Assembly: GCA_051530055.1 (NCBI GenBank)
Contig: CM121342.1
Location: 1 to 64,000 of the forward strand
DNA from: Neoechinorhynchus agilis
Lineage: Eukaryota > Acanthocephala
Direction: 5' to 3'
Length of the DNA: 64,000 bases
Part shown: positions 43,065 to 54,010 of the stretch, in pieces
Layout: every line of letters begins with the position of its first letter
How positions within the stretch are numbered: the first letter of the stretch is position 1
Notes under the pieces: generated by a model
The model's input: only the letters and a program-made list of their open reading frames with translations
Told to the model about the DNA's origin: nothing
The model's database searches: none
Position numbers and translations under genes: made by a program

Positions 43065-43990
43065 TGCTTTTAGGTTTTTAAATACAGTCCCTTATTAGGC
43101 AAGGCATAAGACAGCTATGCAAGGTGGTGCTTGAAGATGATGTCATTGAAAGCCCTCTGAGCGCGACAGAGAAGCATGTGGTATGAAAAAGGTTCATGTT
43201 GGTGACGTAATTGATAGCTCTCTGAGGCAAGCAGAGAAGATAAAAGGTGTGGGCTATGTGACGTCATTAAAAGCTCTCTGAGGAAAGCAAAGAAACTAAA
43301 AGTTCGGGCTATGTGACGTTTTTTAAAAGCTTTCTGAAGCAAGCAGAGAAGTTAAAGGTACGGGCTATGTGACGTTATTAAAAGCTCTCTGAGGCTGGCA
43401 GAGAGGCTTGCGGTATTGGTTGTTGATTAAAACGTTCGATGTTAGAAGGCATAGAACTTTGAGAAGAGTTGGGTACAGACGGAACGTTCGTTCTTGTTTA
43501 CGATACAAAAGTATCGGATTAAAAATGTTGAAAAAATAAGGCATTTGAATTATTGTATTAGTGATTGATTTAAGTTGGTGTTAGGTAAGACTGTTAGTTG
43601 GCGCTAGTGGTTTATATGTCATATTATTGGATTAATGTGATTACTGAAAGCTAACTTGGATGTTGTTGAACTCCATCTGAGTAACTGGTGGTTGAGTTGA
43701 GCGGTAAATAGTGGCGGAAATGCCAATTGATGGCGTTATGTGCACGTGAACTATAATGTTAGTAATGCTAAGTTAATAAAATTATCTGACCTACGGGTCA
43801 GTTAGAACTGTTGGTGACTCATATAAATGGTGCAAACGGATTTTGATTATCCTTCTTGGTTGAAGTAGAGATGTTTAGTAAGTGGAAGATTTGGGAGGGC
43901 ACATGGTAGCGTTCATCGAGTTGAGTGTGTTTTCGAGCTGACATTTATACAGATTGGCGAAAGGCTGATATCTGTGAAGACCTATGGCAT
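43065..43990. other. rDNA intergenic spacer, partial
   Basis: Same sequence family as 57,600-58,640: repeated GATAGCTCTCTGAG, GCGCGACAGAGAAGCATGTG and AAAAGGTTCATGTTGGTGAC (about 43,085-43,410), then unique spacer including a perfect dyad CGATAC-AAAA-GTATCG (43,501-43,516) and the block CTCATATAAATGG...GGTTGAAGTAGAGATG (43,817-43,872) that also ends the other spacer. No genes. Confidence 0.82.
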
Positions 43991-44006
43991 TTTTGATCTC
44001 GCTCCA

Positions 44007-45330
44007 TCAGGAACGATTAGGGGATGACGGTAGTTTGGAAAAAAAGAAGGTTTTGCGCGCGTGAAGAAGGCGCTCAGTGAATCTCTTGTGGAGTTCTGGG
44101 TAATCGGAATGTCGGGAGTGAAAGGATTTTTTCACCTTGTCTTGCAATGATTTTAGTAAAGGTGAAAACCATGGTGGATCACGATTCGACATACGAATCA
44201 TTTTCCGAGTTAAAAACATGCACATGCAATGGACTAAAGTATTGTGCAATGCCGCTATGGCTTTAGACGGGTCGTTGCTGTATATAGAACTTCGGATTCC
44301 GGGTAGGGCATCACTTACCTTGTTGAAGAAGGAGTGAGAGTGATGCTCACGTTTATCCCAGACCGGGAAAGGGTCGGAGGACTGTCGCTTCGGAGGAACA
44401 ATTTGTCTAAGGAGGATGGTGCGGTGATCTGAGGCCGCGACGGGTAGGAGTTTAATGGGAGCGGAATATTTGGTTATATTGGTAAAGATTTTATCTAGTT
44501 TGGATGAACCACGCGAGGGGAAGTTTACTAGTTGTACGAGATCAGAGAGTGACGGTGGAGTAGGGAGACGGTTGAAGTCTCCTAGAACCATGAAGTGTTG
44601 AGAATTTAACGATAGTTTGCCATTAACTAAGGTATCGATTTGTTCAGATGTTGCGGCGGGAGTTGAGGTAGGAGGACGATAAACACCGGCGACGGTCATT
44701 TCACGGCTACCGTTACGAAGAGAAAGAGAGTTGAAGGTGAACCCATTCGAAATGTTCTGATATAAAATAGTGAGGGGTGGAGATGGTGTATGGTAAGTAC
44801 TTCAAGTAAATATAGACGCCTCCAGAACGATCATCTTTAGTTAGTTGAAATGAGGAGAATCCGGGGATGATGGCAGTGTCCTTATTAAATTGAGAGAGCC
44901 AGGTTTCCGTAATGACGAGAATGTCCGCTGTGGTGGCCATAGCGACTATGGACAGCTCGTTGATTTTTGGTAGGATGCTACGAATAATGGTGTATATGAC
45001 TGTAGGGAACGGCTGTTTAGGTGGGATGCTCAGCAGGGAAATGGGTTGGAGGGGCGATATTGGTGTCAAGTCGGGTGACGTTGTGGTTGCCTGTTCATCT
45101 AGGGTGTAAGTGGATTGCTTAAGGTCGACCGAAATTTTTTGGGTTGGGCCTCTGACAGAGTGAAAGTGAGTGAAGTTAGATATGGCTGCGGTGTCTTTAT
45201 TAGAGTCACTGAGCCGGGTTTCTGTGGTGACTAGTATGTCTGAGGTGTGACGATTTTCTGATAAGGGATGGAAAACAGTTGTATGTCTAATTTCTGCCAA
45301 GGAACAGCGGGTTCCTTTGAAGGTATCCAA
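44007..45330 (-). pseudogene. CR1/Jockey-like endonuclease
   Basis: Endonuclease of the apurinic type. The frame 45,330-44,713 has ADILVITETWLSQFNKDTAI and DDRSGGVYIYLKYL. The frame 44,699-44,007 has VAGVYRPPTSTPAATSEQID, FMVLGDFNRLP, SSKLDKIFTN and PVAASDHRTILL (the SDH catalytic pair), so all key motifs are readable across two frames. The first frame also holds a second partial copy of the N-terminal block (SDILVTTETRLSDSNKDTAA), a local duplication. RT should follow and does not. Confidence 0.85.
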
Positions 45331-45435
45331 AAATTTACGGCAGGAGAAGGCGTGTGTTGAACGGACGATAACTTATTAATTGACTTTCGGGCTGGAAATA
45401 TCCGGTATGGGAGGGGTGATTTTAGTAAAAGAAAG

Positions 45436-45726
45436 CTAGGCAGATGCAGTGTCACGAAGGTGAAAGCTAACTTTTAGAAGGCGTGGACGAGAGTCAGCTG
45501 GATTATTTGATGGGATACGGTGAACAGATGCAGGTGCCGGAAGGTTGTTATAAGGGAAGAACGTACTCGTAATTTCGTTGAGATGTAGCAGATTGTGTTT
45601 CAACGCATTGAAACGGCTAGAAATTGGACATTCAGGAACTTCAGGAATACCGGAGATGAAGAGATCGTGAGATGGATAATATTTCTTATGTTTGTGTTGG
45701 GCGTGGCCAGGGAAAAGGCCTGACAT
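45436..45726 (-). pseudogene. LINE ORF1-like fragment
   Basis: 96-codon frame with YYPSHDLFISGIPEVPECP, LHLNEITSTFFPYNNL, VHRIPS and RPRLLKVSFHLRDTASA. The pattern 'ISGIPE ... RPRLLKV' resembles RNA-binding (RRM-like) ORF1 proteins of LINEs, which coat the element RNA. A relative lies at 63,053-63,523. Function is inferred from layout and short similarity only. Confidence 0.55.
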
Positions 45727-46324
45727 GTTAGGAACAACCCTCGATTTGTTAGGCGGACGATTTTGTGGTGAGCGAGAAGATTTCGGTGGGGGAGGTGTTA
45801 TCTCCGGTAAAATCTGCTGAGAGGGAGGCTGAGAGGGAGGCTGAAGGGTAAACGTTGTTGAGTAGCGAGCGTAGTCTTAAAAGGACGGAAGTCGACGAGC
45901 GGGATAAGAAGGAGCTGCGCAGAGGGTCTATGTGAGGGAGCTAATATGAGTCTGAACCGGAGGTTCAAGAATCGGGATTGAGTTAGGTGGAGAATCCAGA
46001 GACGAGTTATCATTTCCAGGTGTGGATGACATGTTTGGGTTGTCACAAAAAAATTGGTTGGCCTATTACGGAAACAGGTCACGCTCTTTGTCATTAATTA
46101 GATGTGAAATTAACGGGCTGCTGGGAGCTGGTAAAGGATCCTTGACAATAGTTTGGTTGTGGTCTGGGGATATACTTAGTTGAGTGGGAAGTGTTGTGAC
46201 GGGTGAAACGGGAGGAAAGAGATCGGAGTGGTGGAATGATTCTGGTGATGAGCCGAGCCAATGACGTCTTAGGGCGTCATATTGAGCTAACTCTGGCTAA
46301 AGTATGCTGATTGCATTGCCTTAT

Positions 46325-47707
46325 TAGGCAGGCGACGTGTCCTTCAAGTGTCTTCCCTATCAACTATCGTTGGTAGTTTATACGACTACCATGGTCGTAA
46401 CGGGAAACGGGGAATCAGGGTTCGATTCCGGATAGAGAGTATGAGAAACGTCTGTCACATCCAAGGAAGGCAGCATCCGCGCAAATTACCCAATCCCAGA
46501 TTTGGGAGGTAGTGACGAAAAATAACGAAGCCGTAATCGGAATGAGAACAATCAAAATCCTTTATCGAGGATCGATTAGAGGGCAAGTTCTGGTGCCAGC
46601 AGCCGCGAAAATTCCAGCTCGAATAGCGTATGTTAAATTTGTTGCGGTTAAAAAGCTCGTAGTTGGGAGTCAGGAGATGAACTGTAAGCTGTCGTTTCAC
46701 AAAATGACGTGTATAGCATTGCACCAGATTCACTTCTTTAATTTCGCTGCTCCTGCGTCGTCGAAGACCCAATTAAGTTTGGGAGGCGCACTTTAAAGGG
46801 AAGGTGATTAACTACTTTGAGAAAATTAACGTGCTTAACGCAAGCGACTTGCTTGAATACTGTTGCATGGAATAATGAGATAGGACCTTGGTTCTGTTTC
46901 GTTGGTTTCCGGAAGCCGAGGTAATGATTGATAGGGATAAACGTGGGCATTCGTATTGTGGTGTTAGAGGTGAAATTCGATGATCACCGCAGGACGTACA
47001 ACTGCGAAAGCATTTGCCAAGAATGTTTTCATTAATCAAGAACGAAAGTTAGAGTTTCGAAGACGATTAGATACCGTCCTAGTTCTAACTATAAACTATG
47101 CCAACTGGGCATCTGGCGCTTGCAACAACAAAGCATAGCCAGGCACCCCGCGGGAAACCAAAGTTATTGGGCTCCGGAGGGGGGGTATAGTTGCAAAATC
47201 GAAACTTAAAGGAATTGACGGAGGGGCACACCAGAAGAGGAGCCTGCGGCTCAATTTGACTCAACGCACGAAAACTTACTCGGTCCGTACACCGTGAGGA
47301 TTGACAGGTTGACAGATCTTTCTTGATTCGGTGGGTGGTGGTGCATGGCCGTTCGTAGTTGGTGGAGTTATTTGTCTGGTTTATTCCGATAACGAACGAG
47401 ACTCTAGCCTATTAATTGGTGTGATGAGCAAGCCCTCATATCATTCTTGTTATTGAGTGGTAACGCCGTCAAAACGCTTCTTAGAGGGATAAGTGTCATG
47501 AACCACTCGAAGTTGAGAAATAACAGGTCTGTGATGCCCTTAGATGTTCGGGGCTGCACGCGCGCTACAATGGAGGCTTCAAAAAGCATTCCTGCTTCGA
47601 AAGGAACAGGGGATCATAAATAGCCTTCACGATTGGGATCGGAGATTGTAATTATTCTTCGTCAAAGAGGAATTCCTAGTAAGCGCGAATCATTATTTCG
47701 CGTTGAC

Positions 47708-47751
<44 letters not shown>

Positions 47752-47837
47752 CGAATGGTTTAGTGAGGTTTTCGGATAGATTGCATGGTGCCACAAGTGC
47801 CACTGCGAAATCTAAAAGTTTACCGAACTTAACCATT

Positions 47838-47883
<46 letters not shown>

Positions 47884-47895
47884 AAAGGATCATCA
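46325..47895 (+). rRNA. 18S: 18S rRNA pseudogene (copy 2)
   Basis: Starts slightly further upstream than copy 1 (GCGACGTGTCCTTCAAGTGT; CCCTATCAACTATCGTTGG) yet still lacks about 300 nt at the 5' end. It is very similar to copy 1 but changed at invariant places: the 530 loop reads CCAGCAGCCGCGAAAATTCC instead of CGGTAATT, a helix near 46,530 is shortened by 16 nt, and the 3' end reads CCTGCGAAAGGATC. Such changes are not tolerated in functional 18S, so I call this copy a pseudogene. It is followed by ITS1 and 5.8S in normal order. Confidence 0.88.
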
Positions 47896-48253
47896 GAGTG
47901 ATAGGTAGCACCTTCAAAAGTGTTGCCACACACATAACACGCGTGCCACGTTTCTTTATAAGAGGAGCGTGGTGGTGGTGGTATCAACGTAGACAAGTTA
48001 AATCGAAAAAGGTGGTCGTTGACTATCGTCATGAGCTGGCAACGTGGTTGAATACGCGTTTGTAATCGTCACAGTTGTGACTATATTCAAAAAACAGTGG
48101 GATCTTGGTAGTGACGTAGAGAAAGTTGTGGTCGTGGTGGTCGTCGTCATCGTGAGTCTTTGTAAACCAAAGGTCATGATGGCGTGGTCGCGTACGTGTG
48201 CACAAGATGCGCACGTTCGAAGGCATGATGTTAATATATATAAATACACACAG
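47896..48253 (+). other. ITS1 (copy 2)
   Basis: Near-identical to the first ITS1, with the same GTG/GTC tracts and a few single-base differences. Confidence 0.83.
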
Positions 48254-48409
48254 TGTGCGGTGGATCACTTGGACCGTCGTTCGATGAAGAACGCCGCAAA
48301 GTGCGATAAGTTCCGCGAAATGCAGATCTCCTGGAACGGAAAATGTTCGAACGCAAATGGCGACTGTTAATATAATATTCGCAGCCGCATCCGACTGAGT
48401 AACGTTTAA
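48254..48409 (+). rRNA. 5.8S: 5.8S rRNA (copy 2)
   Basis: Same core as copy 1 (CGATGAAGAACGCCGCAAAG). Differences near the 3' side (GACTGTTAATATAATATTCG against GACTGTGAATACAATATTCG) fall in a conserved part, in keeping with decay of this unit. Confidence 0.88.
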
Positions 48410-48744
48410 TGCTAAAGTGAGCAAGTGTGGGTGAATGTCAATGGAAATTGATCTTCTGATCGTTGCCATTGACTTTACGGTTACTGCGTTTGCCTCTGGG
48501 TGACGCGCAGGAAACTAAGATAAGGTAAATGAGAAAAAATTATTGCAGAGATGCTACTGCTAATATAGTTATGCAACACGTGAATCAATACTGTTGACGG
48601 TGAAAGGGTTCAATAATTGTGAAGGTATTTGAGTCGGTTAACTATTGATCGTGCGTTCTACTTACGAGTAGATAATGAGTTGTGTAAGATGAGTAGAGTA
48701 CACGTTGTTGCATCATTCTTTTGTTAGCAGAATTGGCATGAAAG
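48410..48744 (+). other. ITS2 (copy 2)
   Basis: Matches the first ITS2 with small changes. Confidence 0.78.
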
Positions 48745-48923
48745 TCACGTTCTTAGTTCGGATGCAAGACTCCGCTGAACTTAAGCATATCAATAAGCGG
48801 AAGAAACGAAACCAACAAAATTCCCATAGTAATGCCGAATGAACAGGAAAAAGTTCATAACTAAATCGCGTTGACTTGTCAGCTGCGAATTGTGGTGTAC
48901 GATCAGTTTGTGGGTTCAGTTGC
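48745..48923 (+). rRNA. 28S: 28S 5' end, 180 nt (copy 2)
   Basis: CCGCTGAACTTAAGCATATC is present, but the copy stops after GTTTGTGGGTTCAGTTGC at 48,923, where copy 1 continues with GTGGTAATAAG. About 50 nt of unassigned sequence and an inverted 28S 3' piece follow. Confidence 0.9.
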
Positions 48924-48975
48924 ATACCATTTTGAAGCACCATGGATATTGTCAGTTTTCTCGGTAGATTTTTGC

Positions 48976-49080
48976 GCCCGTTCCCTTGGCTGTGGTTTCT
49001 CTAGGCTGCAGAAAGGGACAGTAGGAATCTCAGTGATTCACTCATACACGACACTAATTACATGACGAGGCACTTCGCAA
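48976..49080 (-). rRNA. 28S: 28S 3' flank, inverted
   Basis: Reverse complement of the 28S downstream of the R2 site (GTTCCCTTGGCTGTGGTTTC; GGACAGTAGGAATCTCAG), somewhat decayed: the junction TAGCCAAATG has become TTGCGAAGTG. It abuts an R2-B 3' end on its strand. Confidence 0.82.
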
Positions 49081-49818
49081 AAGTCGGCTCGATTTCGTTC
49101 TTGGGTTGCTTTCGTGAGTTGTCTTTTATTACTTTTTTGAGCTGGTTAGCAATTGTAGATTGTTTTCGGGCATCGTAGCGAAAAAGTATGTCCCATAAAA
49201 TTGTTGTATACTTGAATGGACTGCTCCGCTGCTGTTTGTGCCATGTTTAACGCGGTCTTTTTGGCTAAGTTGAATTCGCGTAATCCTTTCAATTGTGCCG
49301 CCGAGTACGTTCCTCTTGTTCCAACTGCTAACCCAATAGTCTTAACGTCGTGTTTTTAAATTGTATTGGGCCGCTACGTTCTCAACGATTACTTTGTACT
49401 TATTTTCCTTCTCGGCAATTATATTTTCCTCTCGCTCGCTTGTCGTTTCGTAGTATACCTCGAAATCGATTATGTTGGCTTGCCATAAGCAGAACGTCAT
49501 CTGCGTATACAAGATGCGACAGACGAACGTGTCCTTTAAGCTGAACACCTATATCGAGCCTTCGAACTTCCTGCAGTACCTCGTCTAGACAGCGCGAATA
49601 GCAAGGGGGAGAGGGGATCCACTTGCTTTACTCCTCTTCGGAAATTAATAGGGTCTGGCGTTGGGCATACGGATCTTCGTACTGCTTCCGCAGTTAGAGC
49701 TCATCACGTATCTTTGCACATCGTGAGGACACCCTATTTTACGAAGCGATTCCTCTATGGACGCATGTGAAACAGTGTCGAGGGCACTCTTTATGTCGAG
49801 CACATCCACTGCAAGAGG
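49081..49818 (-). mobile_element. R2-B derivative with internal deletion
   Basis: Minus strand, read 5' to 3': RT motif A (AVDVLDIKSALDTVSHASIE), RT blocks before motif C, then HLLYT in place of HLVYADD, fused directly to ANIIDFEVYYETTSEREENI of the endonuclease, then the C terminus (KKTALNMAQTAAEQSIQ) and a 3'UTR. The fusion point is the same as in the R2-B copy at 29,620-29,770. It begins abruptly against chimeric repeat X at 49,818. Confidence 0.83.
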
Positions 49819-50384
49819 TGCGATGATTGAATTTTTGTATGATACCAGCTTTAAAAATCGCTTGTAAATTTTCATTCGAAGAAACTCAAAACTGTCCGTC
49901 AATTCCACAATGAACATTAAAAACAATTTAAAAACGAATTAAAGCGCTGTTAATTTATACAGACTTCGGCACGCAGACTACATCGCTAGTTTTCACAAAT
50001 AAATTTTCGATTAAAAAATGATGATACAAATTTAAACGAGCGTGCCAAATAATTACACTGACTAGAATTATTCGGTATTTTTGTACATTGTAAATCGCCA
50101 TCGGTTTTTAATCGCTGATTTCATGTTTTTGGATCGTTCTGTTTCATTCACTAATAAATTGAGTGATTTTGGCGCCGATTGTTAATTTTTACCTTTTTAA
50201 CCAGGACCTGTGAAGGCATCTTCGGGCCTTAATAAACCTGATTTGTCCTTTGAAAACTATTGGAACGTATTTTCCCCTATCAATGGAGTTTTCCGACGGA
50301 CGGAGTATGTGTCGCCAAATCTCAGGAGTACTTCTGTACCTTGGATGAGCCTGTTTTGTGCAAAGCGCGAGGTCCTCAATCATT
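49819..50384 (-). repeat. Chimeric repeat R2/X, copy 5 (partial)
   Basis: Minus-strand copy, more diverged. The R2 piece (HPRYRSTPEIWRHILRPSEN, SIDRG) spans about 50,189-50,384. X follows to 49,819 with its tail missing, because it stops near the start of the X small frame (ATGAAAATTTACAAGCG) where R2-B RT begins. Confidence 0.72.
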
Positions 50385-50497
50385 CGACATACGGATTCTT
50401 TTGAACATTTTGCCCATGGTGTCCCTCCCAGGTATTGAACTGTGTCTCCTTCGGTATGTGAACGTGGGGAAAAATTACATATCCAAGATTACTTTTA

Positions 50498-50538
50498 TTG
50501 AAATATTTCGTCCAACCACGCTGGACTTCTTCAGTAAA
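50498..50538 (-). ncRNA. Candidate hammerhead ribozyme (minus strand)
   Basis: Mirror core in the left arm: CTGAAGA, GTCCAG-CGTGG-TTGGAC, GAAA, TATTTC. It differs from the plus copy by one loop base. Stem I is poor on this strand. Confidence 0.5.
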
Positions 50539-50589
50539 TTATTGTTTCGCAAGTTTGTCAGTTCAGCGTTGACAAACTTGCGAAACAAT

Positions 50590-50636
50590 AAGTGACTGAA
50601 GAAGTCCAGCGTGATTGGACGAAATATTTCAATAAA
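50590..50636 (+). ncRNA. Candidate hammerhead ribozyme (plus strand)
   Basis: CTGAAGA (50,596-50,602), stem II GTCCAG-CGTGA-TTGGAC, GAAA (50,621-50,624), then TATT with predicted cleavage after 50,628. TGA before the core pairs with TCA after the cleavage site (short stem I). The stem II sequence differs from the one at 22,458 by changes on both sides that keep pairing (GACC/GGTC against GTCC/GGAC), which argues for a selected RNA fold. Confidence 0.58.
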
Positions 50637-50739
50637 ATTCATCTTGGATATATAATTTTTCCTCACGTTCACATACTCATGGATTTTATCTTTAACTCTC
50701 CTTCGGTAATACATTCACATTATTGTCCTTCCAAATGCA

Positions 50740-51475
50740 CTTAAGCCGTCACCTCCTCAGATAACTTCCCATACCGATAGGTCTGAATGTACGTTCGACA
50801 CTTTCTGGCGACAAAAGTAGGCCGTTGTGTTTCAGTTCCTTTGGGACGACGTTAATAATAGACTGGAGCTCTTCTTAATCGTTCCCAGTCAACAATATGC
50901 AATCAGCGTTTACAATGGCAGGAATATACATGACGCCCTCAACGTAATCTACTCTACTTGCTCTGACCTTCATCAGAACATCGTCAATGCAAAGGGCGAA
51001 GAGAAATGGCGCAAGTGGATCTCCTTGCTTTACGTCTCGGTTGAATTGTATGGGCTCTGAGGGAGGACCAATGGAAATATGAATTATAAATGGAAATATG
51101 AATTATAGTGTAGCTGCTTGTAAATGCGTTTGATATGTACTCATTTGTCGTTACATCATTAATTATTCCAGACAAAGCATCTTTTAGTGAGTAAGCATCA
51201 GAGACGCTTTGCGCTACTTGCCCATAGTAATCCTCCTTGTCTTGAACCTCCCCTCTTATTTTCGTAGCTACCTTTTTCCACATGGAAGGATTGCCCAGCA
51301 TGTGGTAGGCATTAGCACAGAGAGCCTGTCTCGGATCTTTCCTAAGCTTAATGATTTTAAAACCAAGCTGTCGCGCCCGGGAAACTTCCGGTACTTCAAC
51401 ACTACGGCCACACCGAAAATACTGCGCATATCGCGTAGCAGCGTCAACATATAAACACGTTTTATTATAGACGAA
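50740..51475 (-). pseudogene. R2-G: R2 fragments, minus strand
   Basis: Read on the minus strand: N-terminal domain VDAATRYAQYFRCGRSVEVP and LCANAYHMLGNPSMWKKVAT (to about 51,140), then directly RT sequence IQFNRDVKQGDPLAPFLFAL (about 51,050) and the region after it, to about 50,740. The part between N-terminal domain and motif B (about 350 codons) is missing. The catalytic YADD position reads NADCILL. Head-to-head with R2-C, which starts at about 51,476 on the other strand. Confidence 0.8.
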
Positions 51476-51941
51476 TCTGGGATATACCCTTGTACACGAA
51501 TACGAGGGCTGAACGCGTTCCAGGAGGGACAACTATGGAAAAATAGATACCGCGCCATGTACTTCTCGAACACTCGGAGATTGGCATCTGAAGTGTTCAA
51601 CAACGACAGCCGATGTAAGTGTACTCTACAAAAGAAGGTAATAGAGGATCATTATCGCGGTCTCCTTGAAATAACATCGGATATTGATGAGGATGTGGAG
51701 CAGGTAGCTGATGTCCCAATCAACGCAATCACAGTGAAGATTTCCCCGAGCGTAGGGAGTATAAGATCCTCGACAGCATGTGGCCCTGATAAAATCACAG
51801 TGCGGAAAATCAGGTCTTTCGATAGACAGCTCGTAGGCCTTTGCGTACTCAAATGTCTCCATGCTGCTTGGCCTAGTGCATTCATAGTTGCTGTGTTCTA
51901 AGACCGTCCTGGTCCCAAAAGCTGGCAAATCAGTGTCGTAG

Positions 51942-52634
51942 TTGAACTCAATTACAGATTGGCGACTAATCACAATTTCGTCATTTATATACCGGATCTA
52001 TAGCCGAATTCTCTTGGATCGCATACGTGAGACCTGCACACTCAACAGGGGTCAAACGGCTTTTGACCATTCACCCTGCCTAGTAAATGTAATGACCCTT
52101 AGATCCCTCATAAGATCAAAGAGGAGTAATAGGAAGCCGTTATCAGTTGCAGTTCTAGACATAAAAGCAGCTTTTGATATGGTCTCTCATCGTGCAATCA
52201 AGGAAGCCTTGATTTCGAAATCGTGCCCTGATTACATTCGACGAGTAATTAGCCACGCCCTCGATAAAAGCTGCACATTTATACACTGTGCAAGCGGTTC
52301 GCCAATTGGTCCAATACAGTTCAAACGGGGAGTCAAACAGGGGGACCCGCTGTCCCCTTTCTTATTCGCGGCTACCCTTGAAAGTTTGAGCTGCTCACTG
52401 GACGCGTCAAACTTGGGGTGTACGCTAGAAAAGGGTGAAAGACTGTCCCATTTGCTGTATGCAGATGATATTCTCTTTTTAGCTGACAATGAGCAGGATC
52501 TTGAGGCTGAGATTGATATTGCCATGAATGAGCTGCATAAGATAGGTCTTCAAATGAGTGGTAGGAAGTGCTCGGTTTATAGTCATGAATTCGTTGCGGA
52601 TAGATTGAGTGTCAAGACGGCTACTAACTTATAA
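51942..52634 (+). pseudogene. R2-C reverse transcriptase
   Basis: 230 codons: GQTAFDHSPCLVNVMTLRSL, motif A AVLDIKAAFDMVSH, motif B KRGVKQGDPLSPFLFAATLE, motif C LSHLLYADDILFLADN with an intact YADD, then KIGLQMSGRKCSVYS. The thumb follows in other frames (52,816-53,091: YLNDGVVLLPLSRGGPGFRS). It ends at a stop within a conserved region, so it is not a functional enzyme. Confidence 0.9.
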
Positions 52635-53166
52635 ATTGCAGACGAACCGGTGCGCTGTATCCTTGTTTGCGCACACAGTCGATCAATTCATCAGTGAAAT
52701 TGATCGACTATTCGAATAGGTAAGTAAAACTGGTTTATCCAACACACAATCAGCACACCTCATAAATGATTTAGCCCGAACATCAATATTAGCCAAGTTA
52801 CAAATCGCGGTTGACATGTCCTTAACGGGCATCGATAAGATTAATGGATATTGGCGAACAAGAATTAAGGCGCTCTTACGACTTCCACACTACCTGAATG
52901 ATGGAGTCGTATTACTCCCACTTTCGAGAGGAGGTCCAGGTTTTAGATCCATTAAGTATGATGTCGTTAATGCCCGCTGTCTTGCATATAATGAGGTAGC
53001 CAAGAGGTCAAAAATTCTCGCCAACTTGGTTAGGACGACCGGTGCTTTAAAGGGTATACAAGATGGCGTTCCACTTGATGCAGATCTGTAATTGGAGTAA
53101 AGTAAACGGGATTTCCTCGAGATACTCGAACAACAGTGGAGAAATGAACAAACTCAAGCCCAAGGA

Positions 53167-53865
53167 ATGAGTGAATTTACAAGAGGTATGTTTGTGCGAT
53201 TCGTGCTTTCCTTCAGGTACCGACAGGATTCCGACCGACATTACCGGGAAGCGGCGAAGCTACGATTCCAGCTTTTGGAGGTGGGATCTGTTCTAAGTCG
53301 ACTAAACAAAAATAGATCGAAAGCATGTCGTCATTGTCGGCATCCAAATGAAACTGTCTCACACGCTATTAACAAATGCGATAGCGTGACGGGAGCAATG
53401 ATTAAGCGCCACGATAAAGTCCAAGAACGCTTCACCCGGACGTTAAGGAAAAAGGCTCCTGGAAAATATTCGATACATGAAGACAATCGTATAACGTTCG
53501 AAGGTGAGCTCTTTAAACCCGATCTGATAATTAAGGATAACCAAAGCGGCCAAGTATTTATAGTAGACTTCGCAGTCTACTATGAGACATCCGCTGATCA
53601 CGCTGAAGTCGTTGCTGATGATAAAGAAAAGAAGTATCAACCAATCGCTGAAGCCGTCGCGCAACAATATAACACTGAAACGAACAGAGTGCGCATAGCT
53701 GGGCTTGCGGTTGGCTCTCGCGGATCTTACCGCAGCGGCCTCCTGTGCCGATTATCGATCTTTGGCGTAGGCAAACCAACGGCGGAAAATATGGCGAGAT
53801 CGGCAGCTGAAGGGTCCCTAATTGTTTTTCATACATTTAGGGGCCGAAAGTGGATCCGATATTGA
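53167..53865 (+). CDS. R2-C C-terminal ORF: CCHC finger and endonuclease
   Basis: Open frame of 232 aa. FRYRQDSDRHYREAAKLRFQ, finger CRHCRHPNETVSHAINKC, and endonuclease GELFKPDLIIKDNQSGQVFI then VDFAVYYET with PD and D in place, then KYQPIAEAVAQQYN and the conserved LAVGSRGSYRSGLLCRL. In R2 this domain nicks the 28S target. It lies in the expected place at the end of the element, 145 nt before the 28S junction. It starts after a stop that severs it from RT. Confidence 0.88.
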   Translation: MSEFTRGMFVRFVLSFRYRQDSDRHYREAAKLRFQLLEVGSVLSRLNKNRSKACRHCRHPNETVSHAINKCDSVTGAMIKRHDKVQERFTRTLRKKAPGKYSIHEDNRITFEGELFKPDLIIKDNQSGQVFIVDFAVYYETSADHAEVVADDKEKKYQPIAEAVAQQYNTETNRVRIAGLAVGSRGSYRSGLLCRLSIFGVGKPTAENMARSAAEGSLIVFHTFRGRKWIRY

Positions 53866-54010
53866 ATTAAATATTGGAGATATACTACAGCTCTCTAATT
53901 AAGACAAACAGGTTTAATGAATGTTAAGAAGCGTAAGCAAAGCAATACTCAAGTTGATCTAAAAATTATGTAACCATATGTATGATTCATATTCCAAATA
54001 AATGCGACTT

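Larger units (their letters stand above)
43991..46290 (-). mobile_element. CR1/Jockey-like LINE, 5' half only
   Basis: Minus-strand LINE with an ORF1-like part (about 46,290-45,430) and an endonuclease (about 45,330-44,000) but no RT. A LINE keeping its 5' part and lacking its 3' part was truncated after insertion, not during it. It is homologous to the element at 62,166-63,880 in both ORF1 (FISGIPE versus FLSSIPE) and endonuclease neighbourhoods. Confidence 0.82.
50454..50676. repeat. Long inverted repeat (107-nt arms, 9-nt spacer)
   Basis: Arms 50,454-50,560 and 50,570-50,676 are near-perfect reverse complements (GTATGTGAACGTGGGG against CCTCACGTTCACATAC at the ends; TTGTTTCGCAAGTTTGTCA against TGACAAACTTGCGAAACAA at the centre) around GTTCAGCGT. 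Both arms carry a hammerhead-like core. The outer sequence (ATTCAT, AATTTTTCC, GTTCAC) resembles the outer sequence of the palindrome at 22,349, so both come from one element family. Confidence 0.92.
51476..54010 (+). mobile_element. R2-C: 5'-truncated R2 of a distinct family
   Basis: R2 running from the linker before RT to its 3' end at the 28S site (TAGCAAAATGCC at 54,011). The protein is clearly different from R2-A and R2-B (for example VLDIKAAFDMVSHRAIKEAL, HLLYADDILFLADNEQDLEA) yet shares all motifs. About five breaks separate the RT pieces. The last 233 codons (53,167-53,865) are open and include finger and endonuclease. The 3'UTR ends CCAAATAAATGCGACTT. Confidence 0.9.
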
